A DNA stretch of 64,000 nucleotides from Cohnella sp. SGD-V74 (GTDB lineage: Bacteria; Bacillota; Bacilli; Paenibacillales; Paenibacillaceae): positions 62,001 through 126,000 of the forward strand of contig NZ_PVYW01000007.1 of the NCBI RefSeq assembly GCF_003001675.1, in the 5' to 3' direction. Positions 1 through 8,682 of this stretch are shown one piece after another. Both the position numbers and the translations under genes were made by a program. The notes under the pieces are model-generated. The model made no database searches. It saw only the letters and a program-made list of their open reading frames with translations, and was not told the DNA's origin. Each line of letters opens with the position of its first letter. Within the stretch, counting starts at the first letter, position 1.

Positions 1-259
1 CCGCCTTGAACTGATGGCTGCTTTCGCGCAGTACCTTCAGCTTCATGCTCTCGGGCAAGATCGGCAGATCCTCCAGCGCCCAGCTCCCGAGCTTGGAGTC
101 GTAATCCTCGGGCTCCGCCAAGCCCACGAGATGCCCCAGCGCCCAAGTAACGACGTATTTCGGCCCTTCGATATAGCTCTTATTCTTATTATGGCTGCCC
201 ATCACCCGTGCGATTTCGCGCGCGACCGACGGCTTTTCCGCTAATACCAATGTTTTCAT
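1..259 (-). CDS. topB: DNA topoisomerase III, N-terminal part (runs off left edge)
   Basis: The minus strand from ATG at 259 reads MKTLVLAEKPSVAREIARVM and continues with ALGHLVGLAEPEDYDSKLG. This is the Toprim start of type IA topoisomerase III: VLAEKPS carries the first acidic residue, and TWALGHLV is the conserved follow-on. About 86 codons are in the window; the active-site tyrosine and the rest lie to the left. The enzyme relaxes and decatenates DNA by single-strand passage. A TATAAT-like -10 lies at 294-289 on this strand. The family call is clear from the N-terminus, but completeness cannot be judged. Confidence 0.9.
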   Translation of the reverse strand, partial: MKTLVLAEKPSVAREIARVMGSHNKNKSYIEGPKYVVTWALGHLVGLAEPEDYDSKLGSWALEDLPILPESMKLKVLRESSHQFKA

Positions 260-288
260 AAGTTTGTCGGACACCCCTTTCTCCGTTC

Positions 289-294
289 ATTATA
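289..294 (-). promoter_or_regulatory. -10 box for topB
   Basis: TATAAT reads on the minus strand about 30 bases upstream of the topB ATG. The hexamer 17 bases further upstream (CTGCAA) is a poor -35. The gap between topB and the next gene (260-452) holds nothing else recognisable. Confidence 0.4.
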
Positions 295-452
295 CTACCC
301 GGGGCGCGAAATTGCAGGAAGGCGCGGGTGTAGAATGTAACGTTTCGTTCTATCTGAAGCGGCAATCATGGCTATCGCTTATCTATTCGAGGAGTGTGTT
401 TCCTGTGGCATCGCTATTAAAATATAATTGGACAAAAGGGGGGCGATAATAA

Positions 453-1001
453 ATGAAGCTTCCAACTCTGTTGGAGCAAGTCGTCGAGTGGGAGAAAAGT
501 GTCGCGGGACGGCTTCCGGACTGGGCGGCGCCCTCGGGTCTGATCTTGGGCGTAACGGAAGACGGAGACGGGGGATACGAGTGCACTCCGGAGCGTTCGA
601 TCACGTTCGCGCGCACTGGGGGCGACGGCATCCATTTCGCCTGGATTGCGGATCGGAGAGGAGTCTCCGACGATCTGTGCGAGGCGCCGGTCATCTGCGT
701 ATCTCCGATGGATTTCGATAATCCGGTCCGGGCCGTGGCGCGGAACATTCGGGATTTTTTCTCTCTGGTGTTCTATGGCCACGATCTGCTGCTGAATAAC
801 GACTTCGGCAGTCGGGAGCATTACGGGAAGGCATTGCGGGAGCAGGAGCAATACGCTGCGGAGTCCCCGTATCTCCAGACATGGGGAGAGGAGGCGCGCA
901 AGCTTGCGCTGGAGGCCAGAGCCCAATTCGGACTGGCTCCGATCGACGATCCTTACGGCTATATTCGACAGGTTCGTTCCGAAATCTCAGATCTCGGCTG
1001 A
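453..1001 (+). CDS. Hypothetical protein, 182 aa
   Basis: The reading frame starts at ATG 453, preceded by a strong AAAGGGGGG ribosome site. The protein is soluble and acidic, with no signal peptide or membrane segment. A central stretch (DGIHFAWIADRR ... APVICVSPMDFDNP) followed by a helical part recalls small SUKH/SMI1-like cytoplasmic proteins, but no diagnostic motif could be confirmed, so no function is assigned. It is divergent from topB and ends just before a convergent small gene. Confidence 0.7.
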   Translation: MKLPTLLEQVVEWEKSVAGRLPDWAAPSGLILGVTEDGDGGYECTPERSITFARTGGDGIHFAWIADRRGVSDDLCEAPVICVSPMDFDNPVRAVARNIRDFFSLVFYGHDLLLNNDFGSREHYGKALREQEQYAAESPYLQTWGEEARKLALEARAQFGLAPIDDPYGYIRQVRSEISDLG

Positions 1002-1007
1002 TCGTTT

Positions 1008-1319
1008 TTAATTCGCCTTTCCCCTTTGCTCAGTAGGAATAGCAAACGGGTCGGACATTAGCGCAATGGCCAGCTTTGCTCCGTCACGCATCCCCTGCAA
1101 ATATAACTTTTCATTCTCCAGGGCTCGACAGTAATGATGCTTGTCTTCCCACTCCATAAACTCGGGACATTGCGTTGTATCCACCCTGGCAAACAGTGCT
1201 TCAAAAGCGTTTTTCTCCTCTGCCCGGTGCTTATTCAGGTCCGGGTGGAATTGAATTCGCGCGGATACATCGTCCAGTCGTTCCTGAATCGCGTTTTGGA
1301 ACCATGATGGAAACTCCAT
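1008..1319 (-). CDS. Hypothetical small protein, 103 aa
   Basis: The start is placed at ATG 1319 (MEFPSWFQNAI) because GGAGG lies 9 bases upstream; a longer reading from 1343 would run through that ribosome site. The protein is mostly helical and charged. Its C-terminal half (ENEKLYLQGMRDGAKLAIAL) resembles small Bacillota proteins that accompany Xre regulators. It is divergent from the Xre gene at 1524 across an AT-rich spacer, which suggests joint control. Function unknown. Confidence 0.65.
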   Translation of the reverse strand: MEFPSWFQNAIQERLDDVSARIQFHPDLNKHRAEEKNAFEALFARVDTTQCPEFMEWEDKHHYCRALENEKLYLQGMRDGAKLAIALMSDPFAIPTEQRGKAN

Positions 1320-1523
1320 GATTGCATTCCTCCAGGCAACCAAGTATTATCACACAATCCTAATCTCAGAAACTCGTATAGTCATATTACTGATAGAATT
1401 GCACCTTAAGTTATAAATCATTATACCAATGACTACTATTTGTATCAATTAATATATTTTGATGTTTTTAATGCTATTTTATGGACTGCCAATAGGCTCT
1501 ACACTCAAAATGAGGTGTAGGCC

Positions 1524-1868
1524 ATGTCTGAAATATTAACGAATGTCGGAAAACGAATCCGTGAAATTAGAAAGGCGCAGGGGTTATCTCAAAGCGCTCT
1601 GGCCGAAAAATGCGGATTTACTTTTTCATATATTGGCGGTGTGGAGAGGGCTGAGAAAAACATCTCACTGCTTAATTTAGAAAAAATAGCCGAAGGCTTG
1701 GGTGTAGGTGTACATCAATTTTTTACGTACTCGTACCAATATGAGCAACTTCCCGCCAGTGAAAAAGTAATCCGAGAAATCGTCTCCATGCTCGTCCGAC
1801 ACGACGAACAAACGATTGAAATGGCCAAAAATATATTGTCTGAAGTCCTAAAGCATTCCCGCAAGTAA
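1524..1868 (+). CDS. Xre/SinR-type HTH transcriptional regulator
   Basis: The 114-residue protein carries a Cro/C1-type HTH at about residues 8-65: GKRIREIRKAQGLSQSALAE, then FSYIGGVERAEKNISL and LEKIAEGLGV. The remaining ~45 residues are helical and probably dimerise. It is a DNA-binding repressor or activator of unknown target, and the divergent small gene ending at 1319 is the obvious candidate. The flanking DNA (1344-1523) is clearly AT-richer than the surrounding genome, which suggests horizontal acquisition. A strong terminator overlaps its stop codon. Confidence 0.88.
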   Translation: MSEILTNVGKRIREIRKAQGLSQSALAEKCGFTFSYIGGVERAEKNISLLNLEKIAEGLGVGVHQFFTYSYQYEQLPASEKVIREIVSMLVRHDEQTIEMAKNILSEVLKHSRK

Positions 1869-1905
1869 GCCATGTCGACAAAATCGGCATGGCTTACGTT
1901 TTTTT
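1865..1905 (+). terminator. Rho-independent terminator after the Xre gene
   Basis: GTAAGCCATG pairs with CATGGCTTAC (1888-1897) through a stem that starts at the stop codon, followed by seven T residues. Confidence 0.9.
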
Positions 1906-1981
1906 GTTCAATTGACCAATTTGCATAACGAATAAACGAAACGCCGCCCGATGGAGAGGCTTTGGCATGGCGAACGCAGCG

Positions 1982-2130
1982 CGATGTTCTAAGAAATCGA
2001 TTATCGTCTCCGGAATTGTGCTCAAACGGAGGACGATGTTCTAAGAAATCGATTATCGTCTCCGGAATTGTGCTCAAGCGGAGGGCGATGTTCTAAGAAA
2101 TCGATTATCGTCTGCCAAATGGCGCTCAAA
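1982..2130. repeat. 52-bp tandem repeat, about 2.9 copies
   Basis: Copies begin at 1982, 2034 and 2086, exactly 52 bp apart. Each begins CGATGTTCTAAGAAATCGAT and continues TTATCG; copies 1 and 2 are nearly identical, while copy 3 diverges in its last third. The gene-free stretch 1906-2219 contains this array and no credible gene. The same period and a related core recur at 40435-40612. Confidence 0.9.
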
Positions 2131-2219
2131 TCCCCTCACCCAACGTTCTCGCAGACCGCAAGACGCCGAGCCTAATAGGGCACCTTTAAAAAACAAACAT
2201 CAACTCTTAAGTAAGTTTA

Positions 2220-2248
2220 TTGTTCGTCCACGCGCTTCAGCGGATAAT
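2220..2248 (+). promoter_or_regulatory. Sigma-A-like promoter of sugar module 1
   Basis: TTGTTC (2220-2225), a 17-base spacer and GATAAT (2243-2248) lie about 30 bases upstream of the binding-protein start. The -35 is moderate. Confidence 0.5.
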
Positions 2249-2279
2249 GAGGCTATCACAACATCAAGGGGGATGTACG

Positions 2280-3653
2280 ATGAAATTCCTGAACAGAAAG
2301 ATGCTTCTCTCCGCTATGGCAGGGGTGCTTGCAGTCAGCTTGGCCGCTTGCGGATCTTCCGGCAACAACAAAAACGACACGAGCTCTCCGGCAGCCAGCC
2401 CGAACGCCTCCGAATCGCCTAAGGCGAGCCAGTCCGGCGGCAGCAACGAGAAAGTCACCATTACGTTCCAGAATATTTACCCGGACCCGACCGATCCGAA
2501 GTACAACATGCTGCGCAAGATCGTCGCGCAGTACGAAGCGGATCACCCTAACGTCAAGATCGAGCTGGATTCGCTCAACACCGACCAGCAGAAGCTGAAG
2601 CTGAAGACGCAAGCCGCTTCCAAGGAAGTTCCGGACATCACGATTGTGAACCCGGCCGCTCAGATGAAGCCTTTCGTAGACGCAGATTTGTTCGCTCCGC
2701 TGAACGAAATGGTCGAGAAGAACGGACTGAAGGGCACTTTCCAAGAAGGCATCCTGGATTACTATTCGTTCGACGGCAACCTGTACGCTCTGCCGGACGG
2801 CAACAACATCGCGCTGATCTACTACAACAAGAAAATGTTCGAAGAAGCCGGCGCGAAAGTTCCGACGACGTTCGAAGAGCTGGTCGACACCGTCAAACAG
2901 CTGAAATCCAAAGGCATGACTCCGATCGCGATCGGCGAGAAGGATTCCTGGACGGGTTCGTTCCTGTTCATGAACGTGCTGCTTCGCACGAACGGCGGCC
3001 CTGGCTTCCTGCAAGACGTACTGGACGGCAAGAAAACGTTCGAAGATCCGGCATTCGTAGAAGCCGTTGACGCGTTCCAAAACCTCGTTCAAGCCGGCGC
3101 GTTCCAAGAAGGCGCGACTTCCTTCGACTACAATGCGGGCGAGAACCTGTTCAAAACGGGCAAAGCGGCTATGTACTTCATGGGCAGCTGGGCGACCGGC
3201 GGCATCGAGACTTCCACGGTAGGCGAGAATGGCGAAGTCGGCGTGTTCAAGTTCCCGACGGTCGGCGGCAAAGGCAACCCGGACGAATTCATGCTGGCGC
3301 CGGGAAGCGCGTTCGCGGTCTCCAAGAACAGCAAGCATCTCGAAGAGACGCTCGACTTCCTGAACTATTTCATGCTGAACTATCCGAAAGAAGCGTTCGC
3401 GGTGAAAGGCGCCGTAGGCGTCGCGCAAAACATCGACGAAGACTTCAAGGCGGCAGGATACTCCGACATGGCGATGGAAGTTCTGGGCATGTTCAAAGAC
3501 GTTAAAGGCGGCGACCTGGCATTCGACAACACGATGAATCCGGGAACGGCTCAAGTCCACCTATCCAGCATCCAAAACCTGTTCGTAGCGAAGAAGGACT
3601 CGGCCGAAGTCGGCAAAGAGCATCAAAAAGGCTACGAAGAGAACAAGGAATAA
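2280..3653 (+). CDS. Extracellular sugar-binding lipoprotein (family 1), module 1
   Basis: The start is ATG 2280 behind AAGGGGG. The 457-residue protein has a lipoprotein signal with lipobox LAAC (Cys24), then a Ser/Pro/Ala/Asn-rich linker to about residue 50, then a MalE-type solute-binding fold (ITFQNIYPDPTDPKYNML..., PDITIVNPAAQM, LPDGNNIALIYYNKKMFEEA). It would be anchored outside the membrane and deliver a carbohydrate to the two permeases that follow. A hairpin at 3705-3723 separates it from them, which would favour higher expression of the binding protein. Substrate cannot be read from sequence. Confidence 0.93.
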   Translation: MKFLNRKMLLSAMAGVLAVSLAACGSSGNNKNDTSSPAASPNASESPKASQSGGSNEKVTITFQNIYPDPTDPKYNMLRKIVAQYEADHPNVKIELDSLNTDQQKLKLKTQAASKEVPDITIVNPAAQMKPFVDADLFAPLNEMVEKNGLKGTFQEGILDYYSFDGNLYALPDGNNIALIYYNKKMFEEAGAKVPTTFEELVDTVKQLKSKGMTPIAIGEKDSWTGSFLFMNVLLRTNGGPGFLQDVLDGKKTFEDPAFVEAVDAFQNLVQAGAFQEGATSFDYNAGENLFKTGKAAMYFMGSWATGGIETSTVGENGEVGVFKFPTVGGKGNPDEFMLAPGSAFAVSKNSKHLEETLDFLNYFMLNYPKEAFAVKGAVGVAQNIDEDFKAAGYSDMAMEVLGMFKDVKGGDLAFDNTMNPGTAQVHLSSIQNLFVAKKDSAEVGKEHQKGYEENKE

Positions 3654-3704
3654 ACGTCCAGATAAGAATGGCGAATGGATGCTTGATGAATCGTCAAGAA
3701 TGGA

Positions 3705-3726
3705 GGGGCGCGCCCAGCGCCCCCCC
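3705..3726 (+). terminator. Intercistronic hairpin (partial terminator/3' stabiliser)
   Basis: GGGGCGC pairs with GCGCCCC around a 5-base loop, followed by a short C/T run. It sits between the binding-protein and permease genes, where such hairpins usually protect the upstream mRNA or terminate part of transcription. Confidence 0.6.
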
Positions 3727-3765
3727 TTTCGTCATCGATGAGAGAGCTTGAAGGGGGCGGGAGCC

Positions 3766-4659
3766 TTGAAAGTGTTGAAAGTATCGGGATGGACGATCGC
3801 GGCGTTCGTGCTGCCTTGCTTGTTCCTGTACGTATGTCTGGTGTTCGCTCCGATCATTGTGTCCGTCTATAACGGGATGCTCGATTGGAACGGCATCGGC
3901 CAATCGAAGTTCGTCGGTCTGGCCAACTTCGAAAAAATGTTCACCAACGATTCCTTGTTCTGGCCTGCGGTAGGCAGAACGTTCCTGCTCGCGGGATTTT
4001 CCATGCTTATTCAATTGCCGGTCGCCTTGTTCGTGGCGATTCTGATCAGCCGTTTCGTGCGCCGCACGGGGTTTCTCGTTTCAAGTTATTTTCTCCCCGT
4101 TATTTTGTCCGTAGCCGTCATCGGCCAACTCTGGAAGACGATTTACAACCCGGCTCCCATGGGGGGCATGATCAACCAAATTCTCATCAATCTCGGTTTG
4201 GATTCCTGGACGCATTCCTGGCTGACCGAGCCGAAAATCGCGATCTACGCCATCATCGTCGTTGCGTTGTGGCAGTATCTGGGGTATCACATCCTCATTC
4301 AATTCACCGGAATTCAGAACATTCCGGCCGATATTTACGAGGCGGCCAAAATCGACGGCGCTTCCGGCTTCAAAGCCGACCGCTACATTACGCTGCCCTT
4401 GATCGTCCCGATTTTCAAAATTTCCGTTGTGCTCTCGTTCATCGGCTCGCTTCAATCGTTCGACCTGATCATGGTCATGACGGGCGGCGGCCCCGCTAAC
4501 GCGACCAACGTTCTTGCCAGCTATATGTACAACATGAGCTTCCTGTCCATGAAGTACGGGTACGGAAGCGCGATCGCTTCGTTCCTGGTCGTCGTCTGCC
4601 TGGCGGCTACCGTAGTCATCAACCTGCTGTTCAACCGGCTGGACAAACGATTCTCGTAA
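3766..4659 (+). CDS. ABC sugar transporter permease (MalF/UgpA type), module 1
   Basis: The start is taken as TTG 3766 because AAGGGGGCGG lies just upstream; an upstream TTG at 3748 is the alternative. The ~297-residue protein has six predicted membrane helices and the permease EAA loop (DIYEAAKIDGASGFKADRYI, about residues 185-205) that docks the ATPase. The first helix and the DWNGIG region are typical of MalF/UgpA-type subunits. It pairs with the MalG-type permease 15 bases downstream. No ATPase gene is present in the operon. Confidence 0.92.
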   Translation: MKVLKVSGWTIAAFVLPCLFLYVCLVFAPIIVSVYNGMLDWNGIGQSKFVGLANFEKMFTNDSLFWPAVGRTFLLAGFSMLIQLPVALFVAILISRFVRRTGFLVSSYFLPVILSVAVIGQLWKTIYNPAPMGGMINQILINLGLDSWTHSWLTEPKIAIYAIIVVALWQYLGYHILIQFTGIQNIPADIYEAAKIDGASGFKADRYITLPLIVPIFKISVVLSFIGSLQSFDLIMVMTGGGPANATNVLASYMYNMSFLSMKYGYGSAIASFLVVVCLAATVVINLLFNRLDKRFS

Positions 4660-4674
4660 AAGGAGGCGCTCCGC

Positions 4675-5559
4675 ATGAGCCAATCTGTCACCCTGAAAAA
4701 GGAAGCGCCCGTCGTCAAGGTCCGCAACAAACGCCGGGTATCCGTTGGCAAAATCGCCGTATTCGCCTTCTTCGGAGTTCTGCTCGTCACGCAGCTGTAT
4801 CCGCTGATCTGGCTGCTTATTTACTCGCTCAAGACGAACGAGGAGATCCTGTCGGGCAGTTTCTTCTCGCTCCCGGCGGTATGGCAGTGGAGCAACTATT
4901 CCGCCGCTATCGAAAGCGGGAACTACTGGAAGTACCTGTATAACAGCGGCTTCGTTACGATCGTCACCATGGTGAGCATCATTTTGCTGGCCTCTCTGAC
5001 GGCGTTCGCGATTACCCGTTTCCGCTGGAAGTACGGCCAGGTCGTCATGCTTATCTTCCTGCTCGGGATGATGATTCCGATGCAAGCGACGCTGCTGCCG
5101 CTTATGCTCATTTTCAAGAACATCGACATTTTGAACACGCACTTGTCGCTCATTTTGCCTTATATCGCTTTCCAGACGCCGATTGCCGTATTCATTCTGA
5201 GCGGCTTCATGAGAACGATCCCGACAGAGATCGAGGAATCGGCGATCGTGGACGGGGCGGGAGTATTCCGGATTTTCGGCTCCATCGTGCTGCCGGTCTC
5301 CATTCCTCCGGTCATGACCGTCTGTATCCTGGCTTTCATCAACATCTGGAACGAATACATCATGGCGGCTACGTTCATCTCGTCCGAGAAGCTCAAGACG
5401 CTTCCGTTCGGCGTGTACAGCTTCGTCAGCCAGTATTCGGTCAACTATGGCGCGATCGGAGCGTTCCTCGTACTCGGCGCATTGCCTGTCGTGCTCATTT
5501 ATTTCCTGCTCGCGGAGAAAATAACGAAGGGGATGGTAGCCGGCGCCGTAAAGGGGTAA
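4675..5559 (+). CDS. ABC sugar transporter permease (MalG/UgpE type), module 1
   Basis: ATG 4675 follows AAAAGGAGG. The 294-residue protein has a cytoplasmic N-terminus of about 25 residues, six predicted helices, the CUT1 motif FFSLPAVWQWSNY and the EAA loop (TEIEESAIVDGAGVFRIFG). It ends GMVAGAVKG, the usual C-terminus of MalG-type subunits. It forms the membrane channel with the preceding permease. The sensor-kinase gene begins 9 bases after its stop, so all five module genes are probably cotranscribed. Confidence 0.93.
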   Translation: MSQSVTLKKEAPVVKVRNKRRVSVGKIAVFAFFGVLLVTQLYPLIWLLIYSLKTNEEILSGSFFSLPAVWQWSNYSAAIESGNYWKYLYNSGFVTIVTMVSIILLASLTAFAITRFRWKYGQVVMLIFLLGMMIPMQATLLPLMLIFKNIDILNTHLSLILPYIAFQTPIAVFILSGFMRTIPTEIEESAIVDGAGVFRIFGSIVLPVSIPPVMTVCILAFINIWNEYIMAATFISSEKLKTLPFGVYSFVSQYSVNYGAIGAFLVLGALPVVLIYFLLAEKITKGMVAGAVKG

Positions 5560-5568
5560 CATGGTGGA

Positions 5569-7368
5569 ATGATAAACTTCCGATCCATTCACGGGCGTCT
5601 GTTTCTTATTTTTCTCTTCAGCATGCTCGGCCTGCTGCTGATCGTCAGCTTTGTCTACTACCAGAGGGCGACCGACCAGCTTCGCGACAAGATGAGCGTC
5701 GTGGCCGAGAAGAACATTTCGCAGACAGTCGGCTTGTTCGACTTGATGCTGAAGGGCTACGACAGCGTCACGAAGTCGCTCAACTCCAATAACGAGCTAA
5801 TGAGGCTGCTCCGCAATCCGTCCTCCGACCAGACGGTCGAGGGCGTGAATTTGGAGCGCAGAATTACCGATATTCTCGGGGCCATATTTTACTCCCGCAA
5901 CGATATCGTCGGCATTCATATCGTGACGAACCGCGGCAAAGTGTTCAGCTTCGACCGTTCGGTCGGAGCGACCGTGAGGGACCACTCCGAGCAGGAGTGG
6001 TATACCCGTCTGCAGCGATCCACGGGAGAAATGATCTGGCTGGGCGTCTATCCCCATTCGCTCCTGAGCGGGGGCATCGAGCGTCCCGTATTTGCGTTCG
6101 GGCGTCAGCTATTCGAGCTTAGCGCGCTCAAGTCGATCGGGATCGTCCTGATCGAGACCGACGCGGACGCGATCGCCGGGGCGCTCAGGAACGCCAGTCT
6201 CGGTCCCGGCAGCAACGTCGTCATTCAAGCCGCTGACGGCACGGAGATTATTCGGACGAATCCCGTGCAGAGCGATATGGACCGGATTCCGCTGGGGTGG
6301 CCGGGCCCGCTTAAGCCCGGGGAAGTGCTGTTTACCGACCGGGAGGACGCCATGATTACGGCGGCCGGCATCGCCATGGCGGATTGGACGGTTATCGGGA
6401 TTACGCCCAAGCGGGATTTGCAGTTGGAACTGCAGGAGACGCAGCGTTTTCTGCTGTCCGTCGTCATCGTGCTCGTATTGGCCGCCACCGTGCTTGCGAC
6501 GTTCGTGTCGCGGTCCTTCTCCTCACCGTTCAAGAGGCTGATTCAGCAGATGAAGCAGGTGGAGATCGGCAATTTCAAAGGGCAGGTGCACGTGCAATCG
6601 TATCAGGAGCTGAACGTGCTCGTAAGCTCCTTTAACCGAATGGTTTACCAGATGGACGACCTGATCGAACGGATCAAGCTGGCCTCCATCAGTGAGAAAA
6701 ACGCGCAGCTTCAAGCGCTGCAATCTCAGGTGAATCCTCACTTTTTATTCAATACTCTGGACATGATCTATTGGATGCTGGACGAGCGCGAGAATGACCG
6801 TCTCGGCAAAGTGATTTTGTCCTTGTCGCAAATTTTCCGTTACGGCAGCGAATGGGAGGAAGCCTCGCGCGCTCCGCTTCGCCGCGAGCTGGAGCAGCTT
6901 CGCCACTATCTGACCATTATCCAAACCCGGCTCGGAGGCCGGGTGCACACCGAATTCGCGGTCGAGGAACGATGGCTCGACATCGAGGTTCCGAAGATGT
7001 TTCTCCAGCCGATCGTCGAGAACGCCGTCAAGTACGGTCTGGAACCGCTCGACCGTCCGGGATTGCTGCGCATTTCTTCGAACGAGCGCGACGGCAAGCT
7101 GGAAATTGTCGTGGAGGATAACGGTGTCGGGATGGACGAAGAGACGGTTGCTCGCCTGTCGCGTTCCCTGGACGGGGACCGTTCATCGAAAGAGGAATTC
7201 GAAGACGACGTGCAGGTTGGCTCCGGCAGACGGGGAATCGGCTTGCAGAACGTGCATCTTCGCATTCGCCTCATGTTCGGGGAGAGCTGCGGCGTTGGAA
7301 TCCGAAGCCGCTTGAACGAGGGGACGACGGTCGTCGTAACGATCCCCATTCCGCCCGAGAGGGGGTAA
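5569..7368 (+). CDS. YesM-type sensor histidine kinase, module 1
   Basis: The 599-residue protein has helix TM1 (about 12-32), a ~260-residue extracellular Cache-like sensor region, TM2 (about 291-312), HAMP (about 313-366), a His_kinase region with phospho-acceptor His391 in QVNPHFLFNTLD, and an HATPase domain with N box VENAVKYG (~483) and G boxes DNGVGMD and GRRGIGLQNV. It probably senses the imported sugar directly or via the binding protein and phosphorylates the regulator encoded 4 bases downstream. The ribosome site is weak, consistent with low expression. Confidence 0.93.
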   Translation: MINFRSIHGRLFLIFLFSMLGLLLIVSFVYYQRATDQLRDKMSVVAEKNISQTVGLFDLMLKGYDSVTKSLNSNNELMRLLRNPSSDQTVEGVNLERRITDILGAIFYSRNDIVGIHIVTNRGKVFSFDRSVGATVRDHSEQEWYTRLQRSTGEMIWLGVYPHSLLSGGIERPVFAFGRQLFELSALKSIGIVLIETDADAIAGALRNASLGPGSNVVIQAADGTEIIRTNPVQSDMDRIPLGWPGPLKPGEVLFTDREDAMITAAGIAMADWTVIGITPKRDLQLELQETQRFLLSVVIVLVLAATVLATFVSRSFSSPFKRLIQQMKQVEIGNFKGQVHVQSYQELNVLVSSFNRMVYQMDDLIERIKLASISEKNAQLQALQSQVNPHFLFNTLDMIYWMLDERENDRLGKVILSLSQIFRYGSEWEEASRAPLRRELEQLRHYLTIIQTRLGGRVHTEFAVEERWLDIEVPKMFLQPIVENAVKYGLEPLDRPGLLRISSNERDGKLEIVVEDNGVGMDEETVARLSRSLDGDRSSKEEFEDDVQVGSGRRGIGLQNVHLRIRLMFGESCGVGIRSRLNEGTTVVVTIPIPPERG

Positions 7369-7372
7369 TTTC

Positions 7373-8644
7373 TTGAATATTCTCGTCGTGGACGACGAAA
7401 GCGTCATTCGCAGCGGTATCGAACGAACGATCCGCAACCAGTTTCCCGAGCACGCCGTCTACTTGGCCGCAAGCCCGGAAGGCGCCGTCGATCTGCTGAA
7501 GAACGAATCGATCGATCTCGTGCTCACCGACGTTCTGATGCCCGGGATGACCGGGCTCGAATTGATGGAAATTTCCCGCAAGAGCCATGCGCACGTAAAA
7601 TGGGTCGTCATATCGGCCTATTCCGAGTTCGCTTACGCCCAGGACGCCGTACGGTTGGGAGCCAAGGATTATTTGCTCAAGCCGATCGGCAAGGATAGCC
7701 TGATCCAACTGATCCGCAAGCTGGGGGACGAGATCGCCCAAGAGAACGCCCGCTCCAAGGAAACATACCTGCTGAAGACCAACCTGCGCTTGCTGAGAGA
7801 GGCCGTGTTCGCCCGCTGGGCGTCGGGGCTGGATCTCGGCGGCATAGACTTGAAGCCTTTCACGGAAAATCACCCGAGCTTCCATCTGATCATGGTTCGC
7901 ATGGAGAGCGAACGGGATATGAAGCTGGAACACTTTATCGTGGAGAACGTGCTGACCGAGCTGATCGAATCTGCGGGAACCGGCTTCGTCGCCAGCGTCG
8001 ATGCCAAAAGCCTGCTCGGCCTTGTGACGCTGCGGGAGGAGAGCACTCCGCAACGGCTTGTCGATCAGTTGAGAAGCCATCTTAAGCGGTATCTCAAAGC
8101 GCCGTTCCAGGTGCTGCACACCGAGCGGCTCTCCGACTTCAATCAGGTGCCGGCCGAAGTGCAGCGGATGAGGAAAGCCGCGGCCAGCCAGGTGTACGAC
8201 CACTATGCCAGCGGCGGGGACCAGTCGGTCGAAGTCGCGCTTCAGTACATTCAGGGCCATTACCATACCGACCTCTCCCTGGAGAAGGTAGCTTCGATCG
8301 TCTATTTGAACCCGATCTATTTCAGCCAGCTGTTCAAACAGAAGACCGGCCACGGGTTCAAGGAATACATCACTCAACTGCGTCTGGAACGGGCGATGGA
8401 GCTGCTGCGGGAGTCCGAGCTGAAGATCGCGGACATTTCCGAACGCGTCGGTTACCCGGACATGCGCCATTTCTCGCAAGTGTTCCGCAAGAAGACCGGC
8501 CTCACCCCGTCCGAGTATCGGCAATCCGCAAGCACAGGCGTGAGCCTCGACATCGGCGCGGAGCCGGGAATGGGAGCAAGCTTGGGCACTGGCGCAGACG
8601 CTGGCGTCGGTGACGACAGCGTTATCCCCGTCGAGCAGGAATGA
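7373..8644 (+). CDS. YesN-type AraC response regulator, module 1
   Basis: The start is TTG 7373 behind GAGAGGGGG. The 423-residue protein has a receiver domain (acid pocket DD7-8, phospho-acceptor Asp53 in LTDVLMPG, Lys in DYLLKP), a variable middle, and an AraC HTH at about 285-384 (LEKVASIVYLNPIYFSQLFK, ADISERVGYPDMRHFSQVFR). The last ~38 residues are an unusual low-complexity Gly/Ala/Asp tail (GASLGTGADAGVGDD) with no counterpart in the other two regulators here. It likely activates the module 1 operon. A 14-bp terminator stem follows directly. Confidence 0.93.
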   Translation: MNILVVDDESVIRSGIERTIRNQFPEHAVYLAASPEGAVDLLKNESIDLVLTDVLMPGMTGLELMEISRKSHAHVKWVVISAYSEFAYAQDAVRLGAKDYLLKPIGKDSLIQLIRKLGDEIAQENARSKETYLLKTNLRLLREAVFARWASGLDLGGIDLKPFTENHPSFHLIMVRMESERDMKLEHFIVENVLTELIESAGTGFVASVDAKSLLGLVTLREESTPQRLVDQLRSHLKRYLKAPFQVLHTERLSDFNQVPAEVQRMRKAAASQVYDHYASGGDQSVEVALQYIQGHYHTDLSLEKVASIVYLNPIYFSQLFKQKTGHGFKEYITQLRLERAMELLRESELKIADISERVGYPDMRHFSQVFRKKTGLTPSEYRQSASTGVSLDIGAEPGMGASLGTGADAGVGDDSVIPVEQE

Positions 8645-8647
8645 GCA

Positions 8648-8682
8648 AAGAGCTAAGCCCGCCAGACGGGCTTAGCTCTTGT
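8648..8682 (+). terminator. Terminator of module 1
   Basis: AAGAGCTAAGCCCG (8648-8661) and CGGGCTTAGCTCTT (8667-8680) form a perfect 14-bp stem with a 5-base loop. Its AAGCCCG arm recurs in every unit of the adjacent 51-bp array. Confidence 0.75.

Noticed and set aside
1982..2130. CRISPR array
   Set aside because: The units are contiguous 52-bp tandem copies without variable spacers, and no cas genes are in the window. The same holds for 8652-9110 and 40435-40612.
2256..3560. Long minus-strand open frame (434 codons) opposite binding protein 1
   Set aside because: It is Arg/Val/His-rich, has no ribosome site and mirrors a well-supported lipoprotein gene; this is the usual antisense shadow in G+C-rich DNA.
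4081..5592. 503-codon minus-strand frame opposite the module 1 permeases
   Set aside because: Composition dominated by Arg, Asp, His and Gln, no domain, and it spans two genuine permease genes.
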